DNA of 64,000 bases, taken from Falsihalocynthiibacter halioticoli. Its GTDB lineage: Bacteria > Pseudomonadota > Alphaproteobacteria > Rhodobacterales > Rhodobacteraceae. The position numbers were made by a program, and so were the translations under genes. The notes under the pieces were generated by a model. The model worked only from the letters and a program-made list of their open reading frames with translations. It ran no database searches and had not been told where the DNA came from. The stretch spans positions 310,001 through 374,000 of the forward strand of contig NZ_JAOYFC010000002.1 of NCBI RefSeq assembly GCF_025802015.1, written 5' to 3'. This document shows, piece after piece, positions 19,139 through 29,141 of the stretch. Within the stretch, counting starts at the first letter, position 1, and each line of letters starts with the position of its first letter.

Positions 19139-20791
19139 TTAACCCGCAAGAAGCGTTTTTGCGGCGGCTCGCGCTTCGTTGGTGATGCGATCCCCAGAGA
19201 GCATTCGCGCAACTTCGTCCACACGATCTTCTGCGGCGAGCGGCACAACAGTCGATAGCGTAGAGCCGTCTTGTATCCGCTTCTCGACCCGCCAATGATG
19301 CCCGCCGAGCGCCGCAACTTGAGGAGAATGGGTTACGACGAGTACCTGTCCCTCCGCGGCCAAGGCCGCCAACCTGCGGCCAACCGCGTCAGCAGTCGCC
19401 CCTCCGACACCACGGTCAATCTCGTCAAAGATCATCGTGATGCCTTTGGTTCCCGAGGTAAGGCAAACCTTCAATGCCAACAAAAACCGCGAAAGTTCGC
19501 CTCCAGAAGCGATCTTGTTCAGAGCGCCTGACGGAGCGCCTGGGTTGGTTGCAACAGTGAACACAACATCATCAGAGCCCTCTGGACCACCGTCGATTTC
19601 GTTGAACTGGGTCTCAAAAACGGCGCGCTCCATTTTGAGCGGAGCTAGCTCTTTGGCCATGGCCGCATCAAGCTTTTTCGCTGCGGCTTTTCGCGCCGCG
19701 CTCAGGGCGTTTGCGGCATCCTCATAGGCTGCCTGCGCCTCTTCAAGCGCGCGCTTCAATGTGCCGATATTCCCTGCGCCTTGGTCCAGCGCCTCAAGAC
19801 GCTTGCGTAGTTCATCCGCGTGGGCAGCAAGATCATCAGCCAATACGCCATGCTTGCGCGCAAGAGCGCGGATCGCAAACAAACGCTCTTCGCAGTCTTC
19901 AAGCTCACCTGGGTTAAATCGCAATCCATCCAGCGCACTCTCGATTTCGGATTGCCCCTCACTCAATTCATTCAGTGCACGGGTCAGCGCCTCAATCCCA
20001 CGATCAAAAGCACCATCAAGCTGAGTCGCGGAGTCCTCTAACCAGCGCAGCGCATTGACGATCAACGCCTCTGCGCCCTGCCCGCCAATCGCATCGCGTG
20101 CTTTGGTAACGTCATCAGCAACGCGCGTCGCGGCCTGAAGCTGGCGACGGCGGGTGTCTAGCTCCGCTTCCTCACCAGCAACAGGACCAAGAGCATCAAG
20201 CTCTTCAACTGAATGCCGCAGGAAATCCTCTTCCTCGCGCAGATCGGCAAGATGGGCTTCCTCGGCCAAAAGCGTTTTTTGCGCCGCCGAGAGGGCTCTC
20301 CATGCTTCCGAAGTTTTTGCAACTTTGCTTTCAAGCCCACCATATGCATCGAGCATTTTTCTATGTCCGCGCGGATTTAGAAGTCCGCGGTCATCATGCT
20401 GTCCATGCAGTTCAACAAGCGTTTCAGAAAGCGCACGAAGCACCTCCCCAGAGGCGCGGCGATCGTTTATCCACGCCGTTTTTCGTCCGTCGGCGGAATT
20501 CACCCGCCGCAAAATAAGCTCCTCGTCCGAATAGGGTATACCGGCCTCATCAAGAACCTTTTGCGCGTTGTGGCCAGATGGGATTTCAAAGCATGCCGTG
20601 ACTTCACCCTGCTTTGCTCCACTGCGTACAAGCTCGGCACGTCCGCGCCATCCCAACACAAACCCCAGAGAATCGAGCAGAATGGATTTCCCCGCGCCGG
20701 TCTCGCCCGTAAGAACATTCAAACCAGCCTGAAACTCAAGGCTCAGGTGATCAATGATAAGCATGTCGCGGATCTCGAGACTACGCAGCAT
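19139..20791 (-). CDS. recN: DNA repair protein RecN
   Basis: The 550-residue SMC-like ATPase acts in recombinational repair of double-strand breaks. Walker A GETGAGKS is at about residue 30, a long coiled-coil middle follows, and the C-terminal half carries SGGELSRFLLALK and Walker B MIFDEIDRGVGG. It is the last gene of the minus-strand block, 18 bp after bamD, with GGAAGG as ribosome site. Confidence 0.96.
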   Translation of the reverse strand: MLRSLEIRDMLIIDHLSLEFQAGLNVLTGETGAGKSILLDSLGFVLGWRGRAELVRSGAKQGEVTACFEIPSGHNAQKVLDEAGIPYSDEELILRRVNSADGRKTAWINDRRASGEVLRALSETLVELHGQHDDRGLLNPRGHRKMLDAYGGLESKVAKTSEAWRALSAAQKTLLAEEAHLADLREEEDFLRHSVEELDALGPVAGEEAELDTRRRQLQAATRVADDVTKARDAIGGQGAEALIVNALRWLEDSATQLDGAFDRGIEALTRALNELSEGQSEIESALDGLRFNPGELEDCEERLFAIRALARKHGVLADDLAAHADELRKRLEALDQGAGNIGTLKRALEEAQAAYEDAANALSAARKAAAKKLDAAMAKELAPLKMERAVFETQFNEIDGGPEGSDDVVFTVATNPGAPSGALNKIASGGELSRFLLALKVCLTSGTKGITMIFDEIDRGVGGATADAVGRRLAALAAEGQVLVVTHSPQVAALGGHHWRVEKRIQDGSTLSTVVPLAAEDRVDEVARMLSGDRITNEARAAAKTLLAG

Positions 20792-20809
20792 GGATTGCGC
20801 CTTCCGGTC

Positions 20810-21649
20810 CTATAGCCATTCGCCTTTGACTGTCTGACGATAGAAATCGCCCATCCAGTTGTCTTTGAACAGACCAGGCTCAAGCCCTTGACCACGCAGC
20901 AAGGCATAGCTGTCTGCGTACCAGCTTGAAGAGCGGAAGTTGTGGCCGAGAATCGCGGCGGCCGTCTGGGCCTGACGCGGGAAGCCAAGAGAGAGATAGG
21001 ATTCGACCAGACGGTGCAATGCTTCTGGCGTGTGGCTCGTTGTCTGGAAGTCTTCAACCACAACACGGAAGCGTGCAATCGCGGCCGCATAGTGCTTGCG
21101 CTTGAGATAATAGCGGCCAATTTCCATTTCCTTGGCGGCCAAATGATCAAACGCCAAGTCGAAGTGAAGAATTGCGGACCGTGCGTATTCGCTATCAGGA
21201 TAGCGCTCGATCACGACACGAAGCGCTTGCAGCGCCTGAAAGGTAAGGCCTTGATCGCGGCCCACTTCGTCAATCTGATCGTAGTAGGAAAGCGCCAAAA
21301 GATACTGTGCATAAGCGGCATCTTCTTCGGCAGGATAGAAATCGATATATCGTTGCGCGGCGATGCGGCTGTTTTCGTAGTCCTGATCCTGATGGTAGGA
21401 GAACGCCTGCATAATCAAGCTGCGGCGTGCCCAATCAGAATAGGGATACAAGCGCTCTACTTCGCCAAACAGGCGTGCGGCGTCTGCAACGTCACCTTGG
21501 GCAAGATCATATTCAGCGCGTTTGTAGATGTCCTGAGCGGAATACGCTTCAAGGTTAACGTTTTCGGTTCCCTTGTCTGCGCATGCGACAAGCACCGTCA
21601 AACCCGCGAACAACGCAAATTGCTTTGACCAAACTCTTGCGCGTGCCAT
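20810..21649 (-). CDS. bamD: Outer membrane assembly lipoprotein BamD
   Basis: The 279-residue lipoprotein has a signal peptide ending LVAC and an array of TPR-like helices (YDLAQGDVADAARLFGEVERLYPYSDWA and later repeats). BamD is the essential lipoprotein of the BAM complex, which folds beta-barrel proteins into the outer membrane. It lies between lpxC and recN, probably co-transcribed with recN. Confidence 0.94.
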   Translation of the reverse strand: MARARVWSKQFALFAGLTVLVACADKGTENVNLEAYSAQDIYKRAEYDLAQGDVADAARLFGEVERLYPYSDWARRSLIMQAFSYHQDQDYENSRIAAQRYIDFYPAEEDAAYAQYLLALSYYDQIDEVGRDQGLTFQALQALRVVIERYPDSEYARSAILHFDLAFDHLAAKEMEIGRYYLKRKHYAAAIARFRVVVEDFQTTSHTPEALHRLVESYLSLGFPRQAQTAAAILGHNFRSSSWYADSYALLRGQGLEPGLFKDNWMGDFYRQTVKGEWL

Positions 21650-21766
21650 TAAGCGCCACCTTCAACCGTTGATTCCGCACCACAAATACGAGTGCTGCTC
21701 GGCTTTCCTAGCATAGAATTTTGCAAGGCAAAACGCCTTAACGAAGGAAAAACAGGGAAGTGATAT

Positions 21767-22687
21767 TTACTGGATTGTTGCCGGAACATCTGTTGCAGCG
21801 ACCCCAGCTCCCGGCAAACGCGCCGCTGTCAGCGTGTCACATTCAACTTCGGTCCATGCGGAAGGATCCGCAAAAACGGCGCGCAGCAGCTTGTTTGTTA
21901 GTGCGTGACCCGCCCGAACACCAGTGTAACGCCCCAATACCGGAGCACCGGCAAGCGCAAGATCGCCAAGCGCATCAAGCATTTTGTGACGTACGGCTTC
22001 ATCGGTATGACGCAAGCCACCGGGCGTAAGAACGGTATCTCCGTCGATAACAACTGCATTTTCGACAGTGCCGCCAAGCGCAAGACCGTTTGCGCGCATC
22101 GAATCCACATCCGCCTGACGACAGAAAGTCCGGCTATCACACAGCTCACGAACGAATGAACCATTGGCCATAGACAGCGTTTTGTCTTGTTGGCCAATCG
22201 CCTCGTCAGCGAAGGTGATATGAAAATCAATGAAGAGCGTTTCCGCAGGCTCAAGGCGGGCAATTGCCGCGCCCTCACGAACTTCGACAGGCTTCAGGAG
22301 TTTAATCGCTCGGATAGGGGCATCCTGCCGTGCGAATCCAGCATCCAGTATCTCGGCAACAAACTGCGCAGAGCTGCCGTCCAAAACTGGTACTTCAGGG
22401 CCATCGATATCAACCAGAGCGTTGTGAACACCACAGCCCGCAAGAGCGGCCATGATATGCTCAATCGTTGAAACGCTAGCACCCTCAGAGTTTTCGATAC
22501 GTGTACAGAGGGGGGCTTTGACTGTTGCGTCAAACTTCGCAGGGATACGGTTATCGCCTTCTAGGTCCACGCGGCGAAACGTGATTCCGGCATTGGCAGG
22601 CGCCGGACGAACAACCATACGAACAGGTTTACCCGTGTGAAGGCCGATGCCGTCAAAGACGATGTCTGATTTCAAAGTGCGCTGCAC
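21767..22687 (-). CDS. lpxC: UDP-3-O-acyl-N-acetylglucosamine deacetylase
   Basis: The 306-residue zinc deacetylase catalyses the committed step of lipid A synthesis. DGIGLHTGKP, STIEHIMAAL (zinc His) and RHKMLDALGDLAL (second zinc His and Asp) are present. The start is GTG with GGGG upstream. It sits just after the ftsZ terminator, as in many proteobacterial dcw clusters, but probably needs its own promoter in the 210 bp gap. Confidence 0.96.
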   Translation of the reverse strand: MQRTLKSDIVFDGIGLHTGKPVRMVVRPAPANAGITFRRVDLEGDNRIPAKFDATVKAPLCTRIENSEGASVSTIEHIMAALAGCGVHNALVDIDGPEVPVLDGSSAQFVAEILDAGFARQDAPIRAIKLLKPVEVREGAAIARLEPAETLFIDFHITFADEAIGQQDKTLSMANGSFVRELCDSRTFCRQADVDSMRANGLALGGTVENAVVIDGDTVLTPGGLRHTDEAVRHKMLDALGDLALAGAPVLGRYTGVRAGHALTNKLLRAVFADPSAWTEVECDTLTAARLPGAGVAATDVPATIQ

Positions 22688-22839
22688 GTATTACCCCAGA
22701 ATTGCACCGATGCCAGTCCCGCTTCGGCACAGTACAGGTATTGCCTGCCCCCCGAATAGACAATTCAATCTTTGTAACGGTTTGAAACATCACATTTTCT
22801 CATAAGCGAAATACCGCCTTTGAGATTTTAACCTTTTGT

Positions 22840-22875
22840 TAACAAAAGAAAAAGGCCGAGCGTTTGCCCGGCCTT
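22840..22875 (-). terminator. Rho-independent terminator of ftsZ
   Basis: On the minus strand AAGGCCG (22875-22869) pairs with CGGCCTT (22858-22852) over a 10-nt loop, followed by a long U-rich tract (22852 down to about 22840). It lies 22 nt after the ftsZ stop and separates the division genes from lpxC. Confidence 0.88.
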
Positions 22876-22897
22876 CCTAAATAATCTGTGTGCGAAA

Positions 22898-24490
22898 TTA
22901 ATTCGCCTGACGGCGTAGAAATGCTGGAATGTCGATGCGTTCCTGCTCTGGATCAACCTCAGATTCGTAATCCGGTGCAGCCTCTTGGGACTGAACTGGC
23001 GGTTGTTGACGTACCGGAGTTGCGGCTCTCGGCGCCTCTTCGTGTGAGTGGCCAGTCATGCGATTGATCAGCGAGTTAATACCGAAACGCGGTGCTTTTT
23101 CCTGCTCCTGAGTTGGCTGCTGCGGCGCTTGAGCGGCGGGGCGGCCAAGGCCGCTGGACGGCGCTTTGGCGACCGCTGCTTGCAGGCGGGCAACTGCTTC
23201 TGGTGAAGGTGTTCCAGCAGGAAGCGGTTTTGGCGCTACAAACTCTGCTGTCTCACGCTCGGCTTCTACTGGAGCTGCAGGTTGAGCAACCTCCGGCTGG
23301 TAAGCTGGTGCCGGTAGTTCGTCAGTTTCTGGTGCCTGAGCAACTTCTTCTTGTGGTGTAAAGAAACTAGGGGCTGGCGCCGGCTCTGCTTCTTCTGCTG
23401 GGCTATTGAAAAGGTTTGGCTCTTCTTCGCCACCTTGATCAGCGTCTTGCTGCTGCAGCGCCTCACCTGGCTCAAGCGGCTTTGCGAGGCCACGGCGTGG
23501 CGCTGGCTTCTGAGCTTCGCCTTCAACGGTGTCGATACCTGTTGCCACAACAGAAACGCGCATTGTGCCTTCCATTTCGGTGTCGAGCGTGGAACCAACG
23601 ATGATGTTTGCTTCTTGATCCACTTCTTCGCGGATGCGGTTTGCCGCTTCGTCCAATTCGAACAATGTAAGGTCGTAACCGCCTGTGATGTTGATAAGAA
23701 CACCACGTGCGCCACGAAGGCTGATCTCGTCGAGAAGCGGGTTGGCAATTGCTTTTTCTGCGGCTTGAACAGCACGATCTTCGCCAGTCGCCTCGCCGGT
23801 ACCCATCATCGCCTTGCCCATTTCGTCCATCACGGAGCGCACATCGGCAAAGTCGAGGTTGATGATGCCCGGACGAACCATCAGATCGGTTACGCCTTTA
23901 ACACCTTGATACAAAACATCATCTGCGAGGCTAAAAGCCTCTGTAAATGTTGTTTTCTCGGTGGCCATGCGGAACAGGTTCTGGTTCGGGATGATGATAA
24001 GCGTATCAACAACCTTCTGGAGCGCTTCAACGCCCTCTTCCGCCTGACGCATGCGCTTGGCGCCTTCGAACTGGAACGGTTTCGTCACAACGCCAACCGT
24101 CAGAACACCAAGCTCGCGTGCGGCCTGTGCAATGATTGGTGCAGCGCCGGTTCCGGTGCCGCCCCCCATACCAGCGGTGATGAAACACATATGCGCGCCG
24201 GCGAGGTGATCTACGATTTGCTCAATGCTTTCTTCGGCCGCTGCGGAGCCAACCGAAGGACGCGCACCAGCGCCAAGACCTTCGGTAACCTTAACACCCA
24301 TCTGAATGCGATCGTTCGCACGGCTCTGCTGAAGCGCCTGTGCGTCGGTGTTCGCAACGACGAATTCAACGCCGTCCAGCGCCTTTTCGATCATGTTGTT
24401 AACCGCGTTGCCGCCTGCTCCGCCTACCCCAAACACGGTAATGCGTGGCTTCAGATCGTTTTGTTCGTGCATGCTAAGATTTAATGTCAT
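22898..24490 (-). CDS. ftsZ: Cell division protein FtsZ
   Basis: The 530-residue tubulin-like GTPase forms the Z ring. The tubulin signature GGGTGTG is at about residue 110 and the GTPase core ends near residue 325. After it comes a Pro/Ala/Glu/Gln-rich linker of roughly 190 residues, and a C-terminal conserved peptide RIDIPAFLRRQAN for FtsA and other partners. The long linker accounts for the size compared with about 383 residues in E. coli and is normal for alphaproteobacteria. Confidence 0.97.
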   Translation of the reverse strand: MTLNLSMHEQNDLKPRITVFGVGGAGGNAVNNMIEKALDGVEFVVANTDAQALQQSRANDRIQMGVKVTEGLGAGARPSVGSAAAEESIEQIVDHLAGAHMCFITAGMGGGTGTGAAPIIAQAARELGVLTVGVVTKPFQFEGAKRMRQAEEGVEALQKVVDTLIIIPNQNLFRMATEKTTFTEAFSLADDVLYQGVKGVTDLMVRPGIINLDFADVRSVMDEMGKAMMGTGEATGEDRAVQAAEKAIANPLLDEISLRGARGVLINITGGYDLTLFELDEAANRIREEVDQEANIIVGSTLDTEMEGTMRVSVVATGIDTVEGEAQKPAPRRGLAKPLEPGEALQQQDADQGGEEEPNLFNSPAEEAEPAPAPSFFTPQEEVAQAPETDELPAPAYQPEVAQPAAPVEAERETAEFVAPKPLPAGTPSPEAVARLQAAVAKAPSSGLGRPAAQAPQQPTQEQEKAPRFGINSLINRMTGHSHEEAPRAATPVRQQPPVQSQEAAPDYESEVDPEQERIDIPAFLRRQAN

Positions 24491-24535
24491 GACTGGTCCG
24501 CCTGTAATGCCTAGCCGCTCGTCCCGGAGCGGAAA

Positions 24536-24541
24536 TTATAC
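24536..24541 (-). promoter_or_regulatory. Candidate -10 element of an ftsZ promoter
   Basis: A perfect TATAAT is read on the minus strand in the 178 bp between ftsA and ftsZ, 45 bp before the ftsZ start. No good -35 is seen at 16-18 bp, so this is tentative. Confidence 0.3.
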
Positions 24542-24668
24542 CTGATTAAAAGCGATTTTAGCCTGACATTCACAAAACGTCACGAAAAAAACGCCACAAA
24601 GACACAAAATATGGCCCATCAGGAGGGAAAGTTTGGCGGTATCTTGCCGAAACCCCTATATTTTGCGT

Positions 24669-26003
24669 TTACCAATTATCTTTAAACCATTTCACTGCGC
24701 GCCGAACAGACCGCACGGGATATCGCTCAGCAGGAATATCGAAATCCCACCACTCATCCTGCGGGTGTGCAGCGAACAAACAAAGCCCGACCGCCGAAGC
24801 AAAAGGAGCCCCAGTTGCTGACTGTGGCAAACCCTGAACGCGCAGCGGGCGACCGATCCGAACACGCTGTCCGAGGATACGCGCCGCAAGGCCATCAAGT
24901 CCTGGAATCTGGCTTCCGCCACCGGTCAGTACAATCTGTTGACTTGGGAGGTGTTCAAAACCCGCCGCCTCAAGGCACGCGCGGGTTTCTTCAAGAATTT
25001 CCTCAACGCGCGGACGCATGATCCCGATCAGTTCCGCACGGCTTACCGTACGGCGATCCTTTTCCCAATCCCCACTATCACATCCAATGTCGATCTGTTC
25101 GCGGTCATCCATGCCTGTTGCGACGACACCGCCGTTCAGGGTTTTGATGCGTTCTGCCGTGGCCTCTGGAATTTGGAAGCCTTTGGAAATGTCGCTTGTG
25201 ATGTGATCGCCACCGATCCGAACGGTATCGGCATAGATCATGTGTTTCTTCATAAAGATCGAAATGCCGGTGGAACCGCCGCCCATATCAATACAGGCTG
25301 CTCCGAGCTCTTGCTCGTCCTCAACCATCGCCGAAATTCCGGAAACATAAGCCGAAGAGGCAAGACCAGCCAGCTCCAGATCACACCGCTTCACGCAATA
25401 GATCAAGTTCTGAACCACACTCGCATCCACCGTCAGGAGGTGCATATCTGCCGTCAGGACAGAGCCGATTTGCCCGCGCGGATCAGCAAGACCAGACCGA
25501 TGATCCAGCGCGAAATTCACCGGCTGCGCATGAAGAACTTCGCGACCAGTACCGATATCCGGCACCTCACACGCCGCTAAAACGCGCGCAACATCATGTT
25601 CTGTTGTCACCCGATCCTGAATCTCGACCTGCCCATCAAGCCCATAAGACCGAGGGCGCGCGCCAGAGAAACACGCAATCACGTGATCAACGCGTGTCTT
25701 GGCCATCTTTTGCGCACATTGAACTGCCGTGCGAATGGCGCTCTCGGTCTCCTGCATGGCTTCAATCTCGCCAAAGCGTACACCGCGCGACCGCGTCGTC
25801 GCCGCCCCAATAACACGGAAACTGCTCTGCCCCGCCATCGAGCCAACGCCATCGTTACTTCCAAAGTTCTCGGGGCCATCAAATCGAAGGATAAGACAGG
25901 CAATCTTTGATGTCCCCACATCTAGAATTGCCACAACGCCACGCTGCATCGCCGCTTGACGCATATTCCGCATTGCCCGCTGGCTTTGATAAAGATCCGT
26001 CAT
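24669..26003 (-). CDS. ftsA: Cell division protein FtsA
   Basis: The 444-residue actin-like ATPase tethers FtsZ to the membrane and recruits later divisome proteins. It has the phosphate-binding start AILDVGTSKIACLI, the CIDMGGGSTGISIF phosphate-2 motif and IVLTGGGSQIPGL for adenosine. The C-terminus ends in a short amphipathic stretch (RRAVKWFKDNW) suited to membrane contact. Its start overlaps the ftsQ stop by 4 nt. Confidence 0.96.
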   Translation of the reverse strand: MTDLYQSQRAMRNMRQAAMQRGVVAILDVGTSKIACLILRFDGPENFGSNDGVGSMAGQSSFRVIGAATTRSRGVRFGEIEAMQETESAIRTAVQCAQKMAKTRVDHVIACFSGARPRSYGLDGQVEIQDRVTTEHDVARVLAACEVPDIGTGREVLHAQPVNFALDHRSGLADPRGQIGSVLTADMHLLTVDASVVQNLIYCVKRCDLELAGLASSAYVSGISAMVEDEQELGAACIDMGGGSTGISIFMKKHMIYADTVRIGGDHITSDISKGFQIPEATAERIKTLNGGVVATGMDDREQIDIGCDSGDWEKDRRTVSRAELIGIMRPRVEEILEETRACLEAAGFEHLPSQQIVLTGGGSQIPGLDGLAARILGQRVRIGRPLRVQGLPQSATGAPFASAVGLCLFAAHPQDEWWDFDIPAERYPVRSVRRAVKWFKDNW

Positions 26004-26950
26004 GATCCGCCATCCCCATCTTCAAGTTTTACATCTGTTACCTGACCCGCTTTCGGGGCCATTCTCAGCGTCGGACGCTGGCTCAGTCTCATATCCACAG
26101 TCGTAATGTCGCGCTCGAGCATGTCCTGAAGGCCATCAAGCGCGATGACGCGATTAAGCGCCGCAATCGGATCACTTTCTGGAAGCAGAATGCGTTGATC
26201 GCGATCAAGTACGATATCCCAACGGCGCTCGCCCATACGCACCAACCCACGCATGCGATCAAGGATCGGTCCTGCGGCTTGGAAAATTTCAACGGCTTCT
26301 GGGATTGCCTTATCTGCGCCAACGCCGACTACGAGAGGCAGATCAGGCCGCGAAGCGCGCGCCGGAACTTTGCTAACTCGAACACCCGAAGTATCAAGCA
26401 GCGTCACCTCACCTCGCCCGCGCCACACAATCGCGGGAACGCGCTCTGTCACGCCAACATGCAGAACGCCGCCCTTGCGCACTTGGATCGTCACATCTTT
26501 GACAGCATCCATCTCGGCAATCCGCTGGTGCATGGCATTCAGATCAAGATCAAAAGAGCTTTGCGGAAAATCTACAGAGGCAGTTTCGCGAATTTTGGCG
26601 GCCAATTCTTCTGAAACACCGTCAACCGCCATCATGTGAACCATGAACATCGGGTGCTGCTCGAAATCGCCGCGCACATCGGTGATCCACTGAAGGGTTG
26701 CCTCGCGTCTGTCCGCAGAACTTAGGAACCAGCCAGCAGCAAGCCCAGCGACAATCACCGGAACACCAAGGGCTACGAATTTCCTTACAAACGGCGTTAG
26801 CCACAGGCGTTGGATGCGGTAGGCAATGCGACTAGGCGCAGGGTCACGACGATATTTTCGCTTTCCCTTGCGGTCATTCTTGCGCGGCGGCGCCAGTAGC
26901 GCAACTTGAAAACGGGGAGATGCATCGCTGCCGAAGCTTATCTCTGCCAT
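26000..26950 (-). CDS. ftsQ: Cell division protein FtsQ
   Basis: The 316-residue bitopic protein has a basic cytoplasmic N-terminus of about 70 residues (KGKRKYRR), one membrane segment (VALGVPVIVAGLAAGWFL) and a periplasmic POTRA/FtsQ domain. It links early and late divisome proteins. The ATG at 26950 has GGAGGA 7 nt upstream, excluding a short extension. It overlaps the end of ddl by 13 bp and ftsA by 4 bp. Confidence 0.94.
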   Translation of the reverse strand: MAEISFGSDASPRFQVALLAPPRKNDRKGKRKYRRDPAPSRIAYRIQRLWLTPFVRKFVALGVPVIVAGLAAGWFLSSADRREATLQWITDVRGDFEQHPMFMVHMMAVDGVSEELAAKIRETASVDFPQSSFDLDLNAMHQRIAEMDAVKDVTIQVRKGGVLHVGVTERVPAIVWRGRGEVTLLDTSGVRVSKVPARASRPDLPLVVGVGADKAIPEAVEIFQAAGPILDRMRGLVRMGERRWDIVLDRDQRILLPESDPIAALNRVIALDGLQDMLERDITTVDMRLSQRPTLRMAPKAGQVTDVKLEDGDGGS

Positions 26951-27849
26951 GATGCATCCTCCACAAGCCAAGCACAAAGCTTGCCAAATCCCATGCCCGA
27001 AACTTGCGCCTGCTCTGGCGTGAGCGACGTTGGCGTCATGCCCGGCTGCGTGTTGGTTTCAAGCAGGATCAGCCCGCCAATGCCGCGGCTCTCGTCCCAA
27101 CGGAAATCCGTGCGTGATATTCCGCGACATCCCAATGCTTCGTGCGCGCGCAAAGCGTAATCGAAACAGGCGTCTGTGATGTCTTGTGGGATATTCGCCG
27201 GAACCTCGTGACGCGAGCCACCAGGAACATATTTGGCATCATAGTCATACCATCCATCTGTGATGATATCGGTCACACCAAGCGCCTTGTCGCCAACAAC
27301 CGTTGTCGTAAGCTCGCGGCCCGGCGCAAATGTTTCGACCATCACGATCTCTGGCATATCGTCAGAAAGGACCGGTGGCGCGGCCCCCTCTTCAACAAGA
27401 TATACGCCAACAGAGGATCCTTCGTTGTTCGGCTTCACGACATAGGGAACAGGCATCACATGGCCCGCCATAACGTCAGCTTTGGTAAACAAGCCGCTCT
27501 CGCATACCGGAAGGCCAGCCGCGCGGTAGGCTTCTTTGCTGCGCTCTTTGTCCATAGCGAGAGCAGAGGCCAAAACACCGGAATGTGTATATGGGATACG
27601 TAGCCACTCAAGCATCCCTTGAACACACCCATCCTCGCCCCAACGGCCATGCAAGGCGTTGAAAACAACATCAGGTGAGATTTCGGACAAGCGTGTAGCG
27701 AGGTCCGGACCTGCATCCACCTCAACCACGTTAAAACCTTCGTCCCGAAGGGCAGCCGCGCATTCACGCCCTGACGAGAGCGACACTTCCCGCTCTGCGG
27801 AGGGGCCACCCATCAACACTGCCACTTTTTGGGATGCCCTGCTCGACAT
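26938..27849 (-). CDS. ddl: D-alanine--D-alanine ligase
   Basis: The 303-residue ATP-grasp enzyme makes the D-Ala-D-Ala dipeptide used by MurF. VLMGGPSAEREVSLSSG at the N-terminus, VKPNNEGSSVGV in the ATP-binding middle and ETNTQPGMTPTSL for Mg and product binding are typical. It is preceded by a 252-bp non-coding stretch, so it may have a promoter of its own inside the dcw cluster. Confidence 0.96.
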   Translation of the reverse strand: MSSRASQKVAVLMGGPSAEREVSLSSGRECAAALRDEGFNVVEVDAGPDLATRLSEISPDVVFNALHGRWGEDGCVQGMLEWLRIPYTHSGVLASALAMDKERSKEAYRAAGLPVCESGLFTKADVMAGHVMPVPYVVKPNNEGSSVGVYLVEEGAAPPVLSDDMPEIVMVETFAPGRELTTTVVGDKALGVTDIITDGWYDYDAKYVPGGSRHEVPANIPQDITDACFDYALRAHEALGCRGISRTDFRWDESRGIGGLILLETNTQPGMTPTSLTPEQAQVSGMGFGKLCAWLVEDASWQR

Positions 27850-28101
27850 CGCCGCCTCTTTTGTTTTGGCCCGTTTATGGGCTCTTGTTCACCCGAAATT
27901 CGGGCACATTTACCGCGCGTTTTGCGCAATTATCGGGCCGCTCAAAACGGCACAATGCCGCTTAACCCTTTGATTTTAAATGTAACACCAAAAACCGTTG
28001 CTTTGCCTGTTCGGGTCTTTGAATACTCTGCTACGTTCTATTTTATCCGCACTCTAGGCGCTTATTATTGCTACCTAGCTCCCGCAATTAATGCGGGCAA
28101 A
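27850..28101 (-). other. Non-coding gap between murB and ddl
   Basis: No credible gene is seen here. It holds a perfect inverted repeat CCCGAA-A-TTCGGG (27892-27904) and a short GCCC/GGGC hairpin (27869-27882) within 60 bp of the ddl start. The stretch is AT-richer than its flanks and is a plausible site for an internal promoter. Confidence 0.4.
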
Positions 28102-29052
28102 TCAGGAAGCAGGTTCGCCGATGCGTTTGATTTCCCATACTAGCTCTATTGAACTGTTTTTGAAAACCTTTTTTCGCACTTCTTCACCTAATCCCTCAAG
28201 ATCGGCTGCCGTTGCGCCTCCGGCGTTGGTCAAGAAGTTGCTGTGCATCTCGTTCATAACAGCACCACCGAGCCGCGCGCCGCGCATTCCGGCATCATCA
28301 ATCACCTTCCACGCCTTGAGGTCATGCACATCATCAGCTTTCCCCGTCGAGCTAAATCCGGCGGGGTTTCGGAAGGTGCTTCCAGCTGTTCGATCCTTGG
28401 TGGGTTGGGTTTCGTCACGCTTTTTGAGTTGTTCAGCCATACGCCCTTCAAGCTCTACTGGCTCACCCATTGGCCCCTTCAGAACTGCGTCAACCAACAC
28501 ACCGCCTTCGGGCATAGCCGAATTGCGATACTCAAAAGCTAAGTCTTCTGCGGAAAGTGTTATCAACGCTCCCTCTCGCGTAACGAAACGCGCGGACTGG
28601 AAGACATCAGCCATATATCGGCCATAGCATCCCGCATTCATTGCGACGGCCCCGCCAATCGCGCCCGGGATCGTACGCAGGAAGGTCAGATCAACGCCCG
28701 CCGCCGCCGCACGCCGCGCCACATGCGCATCCAACGCTGCGGCACCTGCTGTAACAGTTTCGCCATCAATCTCGATGCCGTTGAAACCACGCCCAAGCCT
28801 AATCACCACAGCACGTATGCCACCATCGCGCACAATCAGATTGCTCCCCACACCCATCGGGAAAACTTCGATCTGTGGCGGAAGATCGCGAAGGAAATCC
28901 TGTAGGTCCTCAACGTCCTGAGGTTGGAACAACACATCCGCCGGACCACCGACCCGCAGCCACGTCAACTCTGCCAAAGAACGGTCAAACGTCAGCGTTC
29001 CGCGTGGTTTCGGAAGCGTTTCAGGTGAAATTATGCTGGCAGGGTTTGACAC
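28102..29052 (-). CDS. murB: UDP-N-acetylmuramate dehydrogenase
   Basis: The 316-residue flavoenzyme reduces UDP-GlcNAc-enolpyruvate to UDP-MurNAc with NADPH. LRVGGPADVLF and VGSNLIVRDGG bind FAD, and PGAIGGAVAMNAGCYG and TFRNPAG are conserved active-site blocks. The start is GTG; AAAGGG lies about 11 nt upstream. The compact C-terminal part resembles type II MurB. Confidence 0.95.
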   Translation of the reverse strand: MSNPASIISPETLPKPRGTLTFDRSLAELTWLRVGGPADVLFQPQDVEDLQDFLRDLPPQIEVFPMGVGSNLIVRDGGIRAVVIRLGRGFNGIEIDGETVTAGAAALDAHVARRAAAAGVDLTFLRTIPGAIGGAVAMNAGCYGRYMADVFQSARFVTREGALITLSAEDLAFEYRNSAMPEGGVLVDAVLKGPMGEPVELEGRMAEQLKKRDETQPTKDRTAGSTFRNPAGFSSTGKADDVHDLKAWKVIDDAGMRGARLGGAVMNEMHSNFLTNAGGATAADLEGLGEEVRKKVFKNSSIELVWEIKRIGEPAS

Positions 29053-29141
29053 GTATAAAGCGCCCTTTGTTAAAGCGTGGGTAAGATTTGGGGCACTCTA
29101 TAAGCCACATCAGCACAGGTCAAAACGGCAATATGCACCGG

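Noticed and set aside
21725..21739. AAGGC/GCCTT hairpin between lpxC and bamD as a terminator
   Set aside because: The stem is only 5 bp and lacks a U-run on the minus strand; read-through into bamD is likely.
23351..24484. Long plus-strand open frame (377 codons) opposite ftsZ
   Set aside because: It lies wholly inside ftsZ on the other strand and its translation resembles no protein; it reflects codon bias of the real gene.
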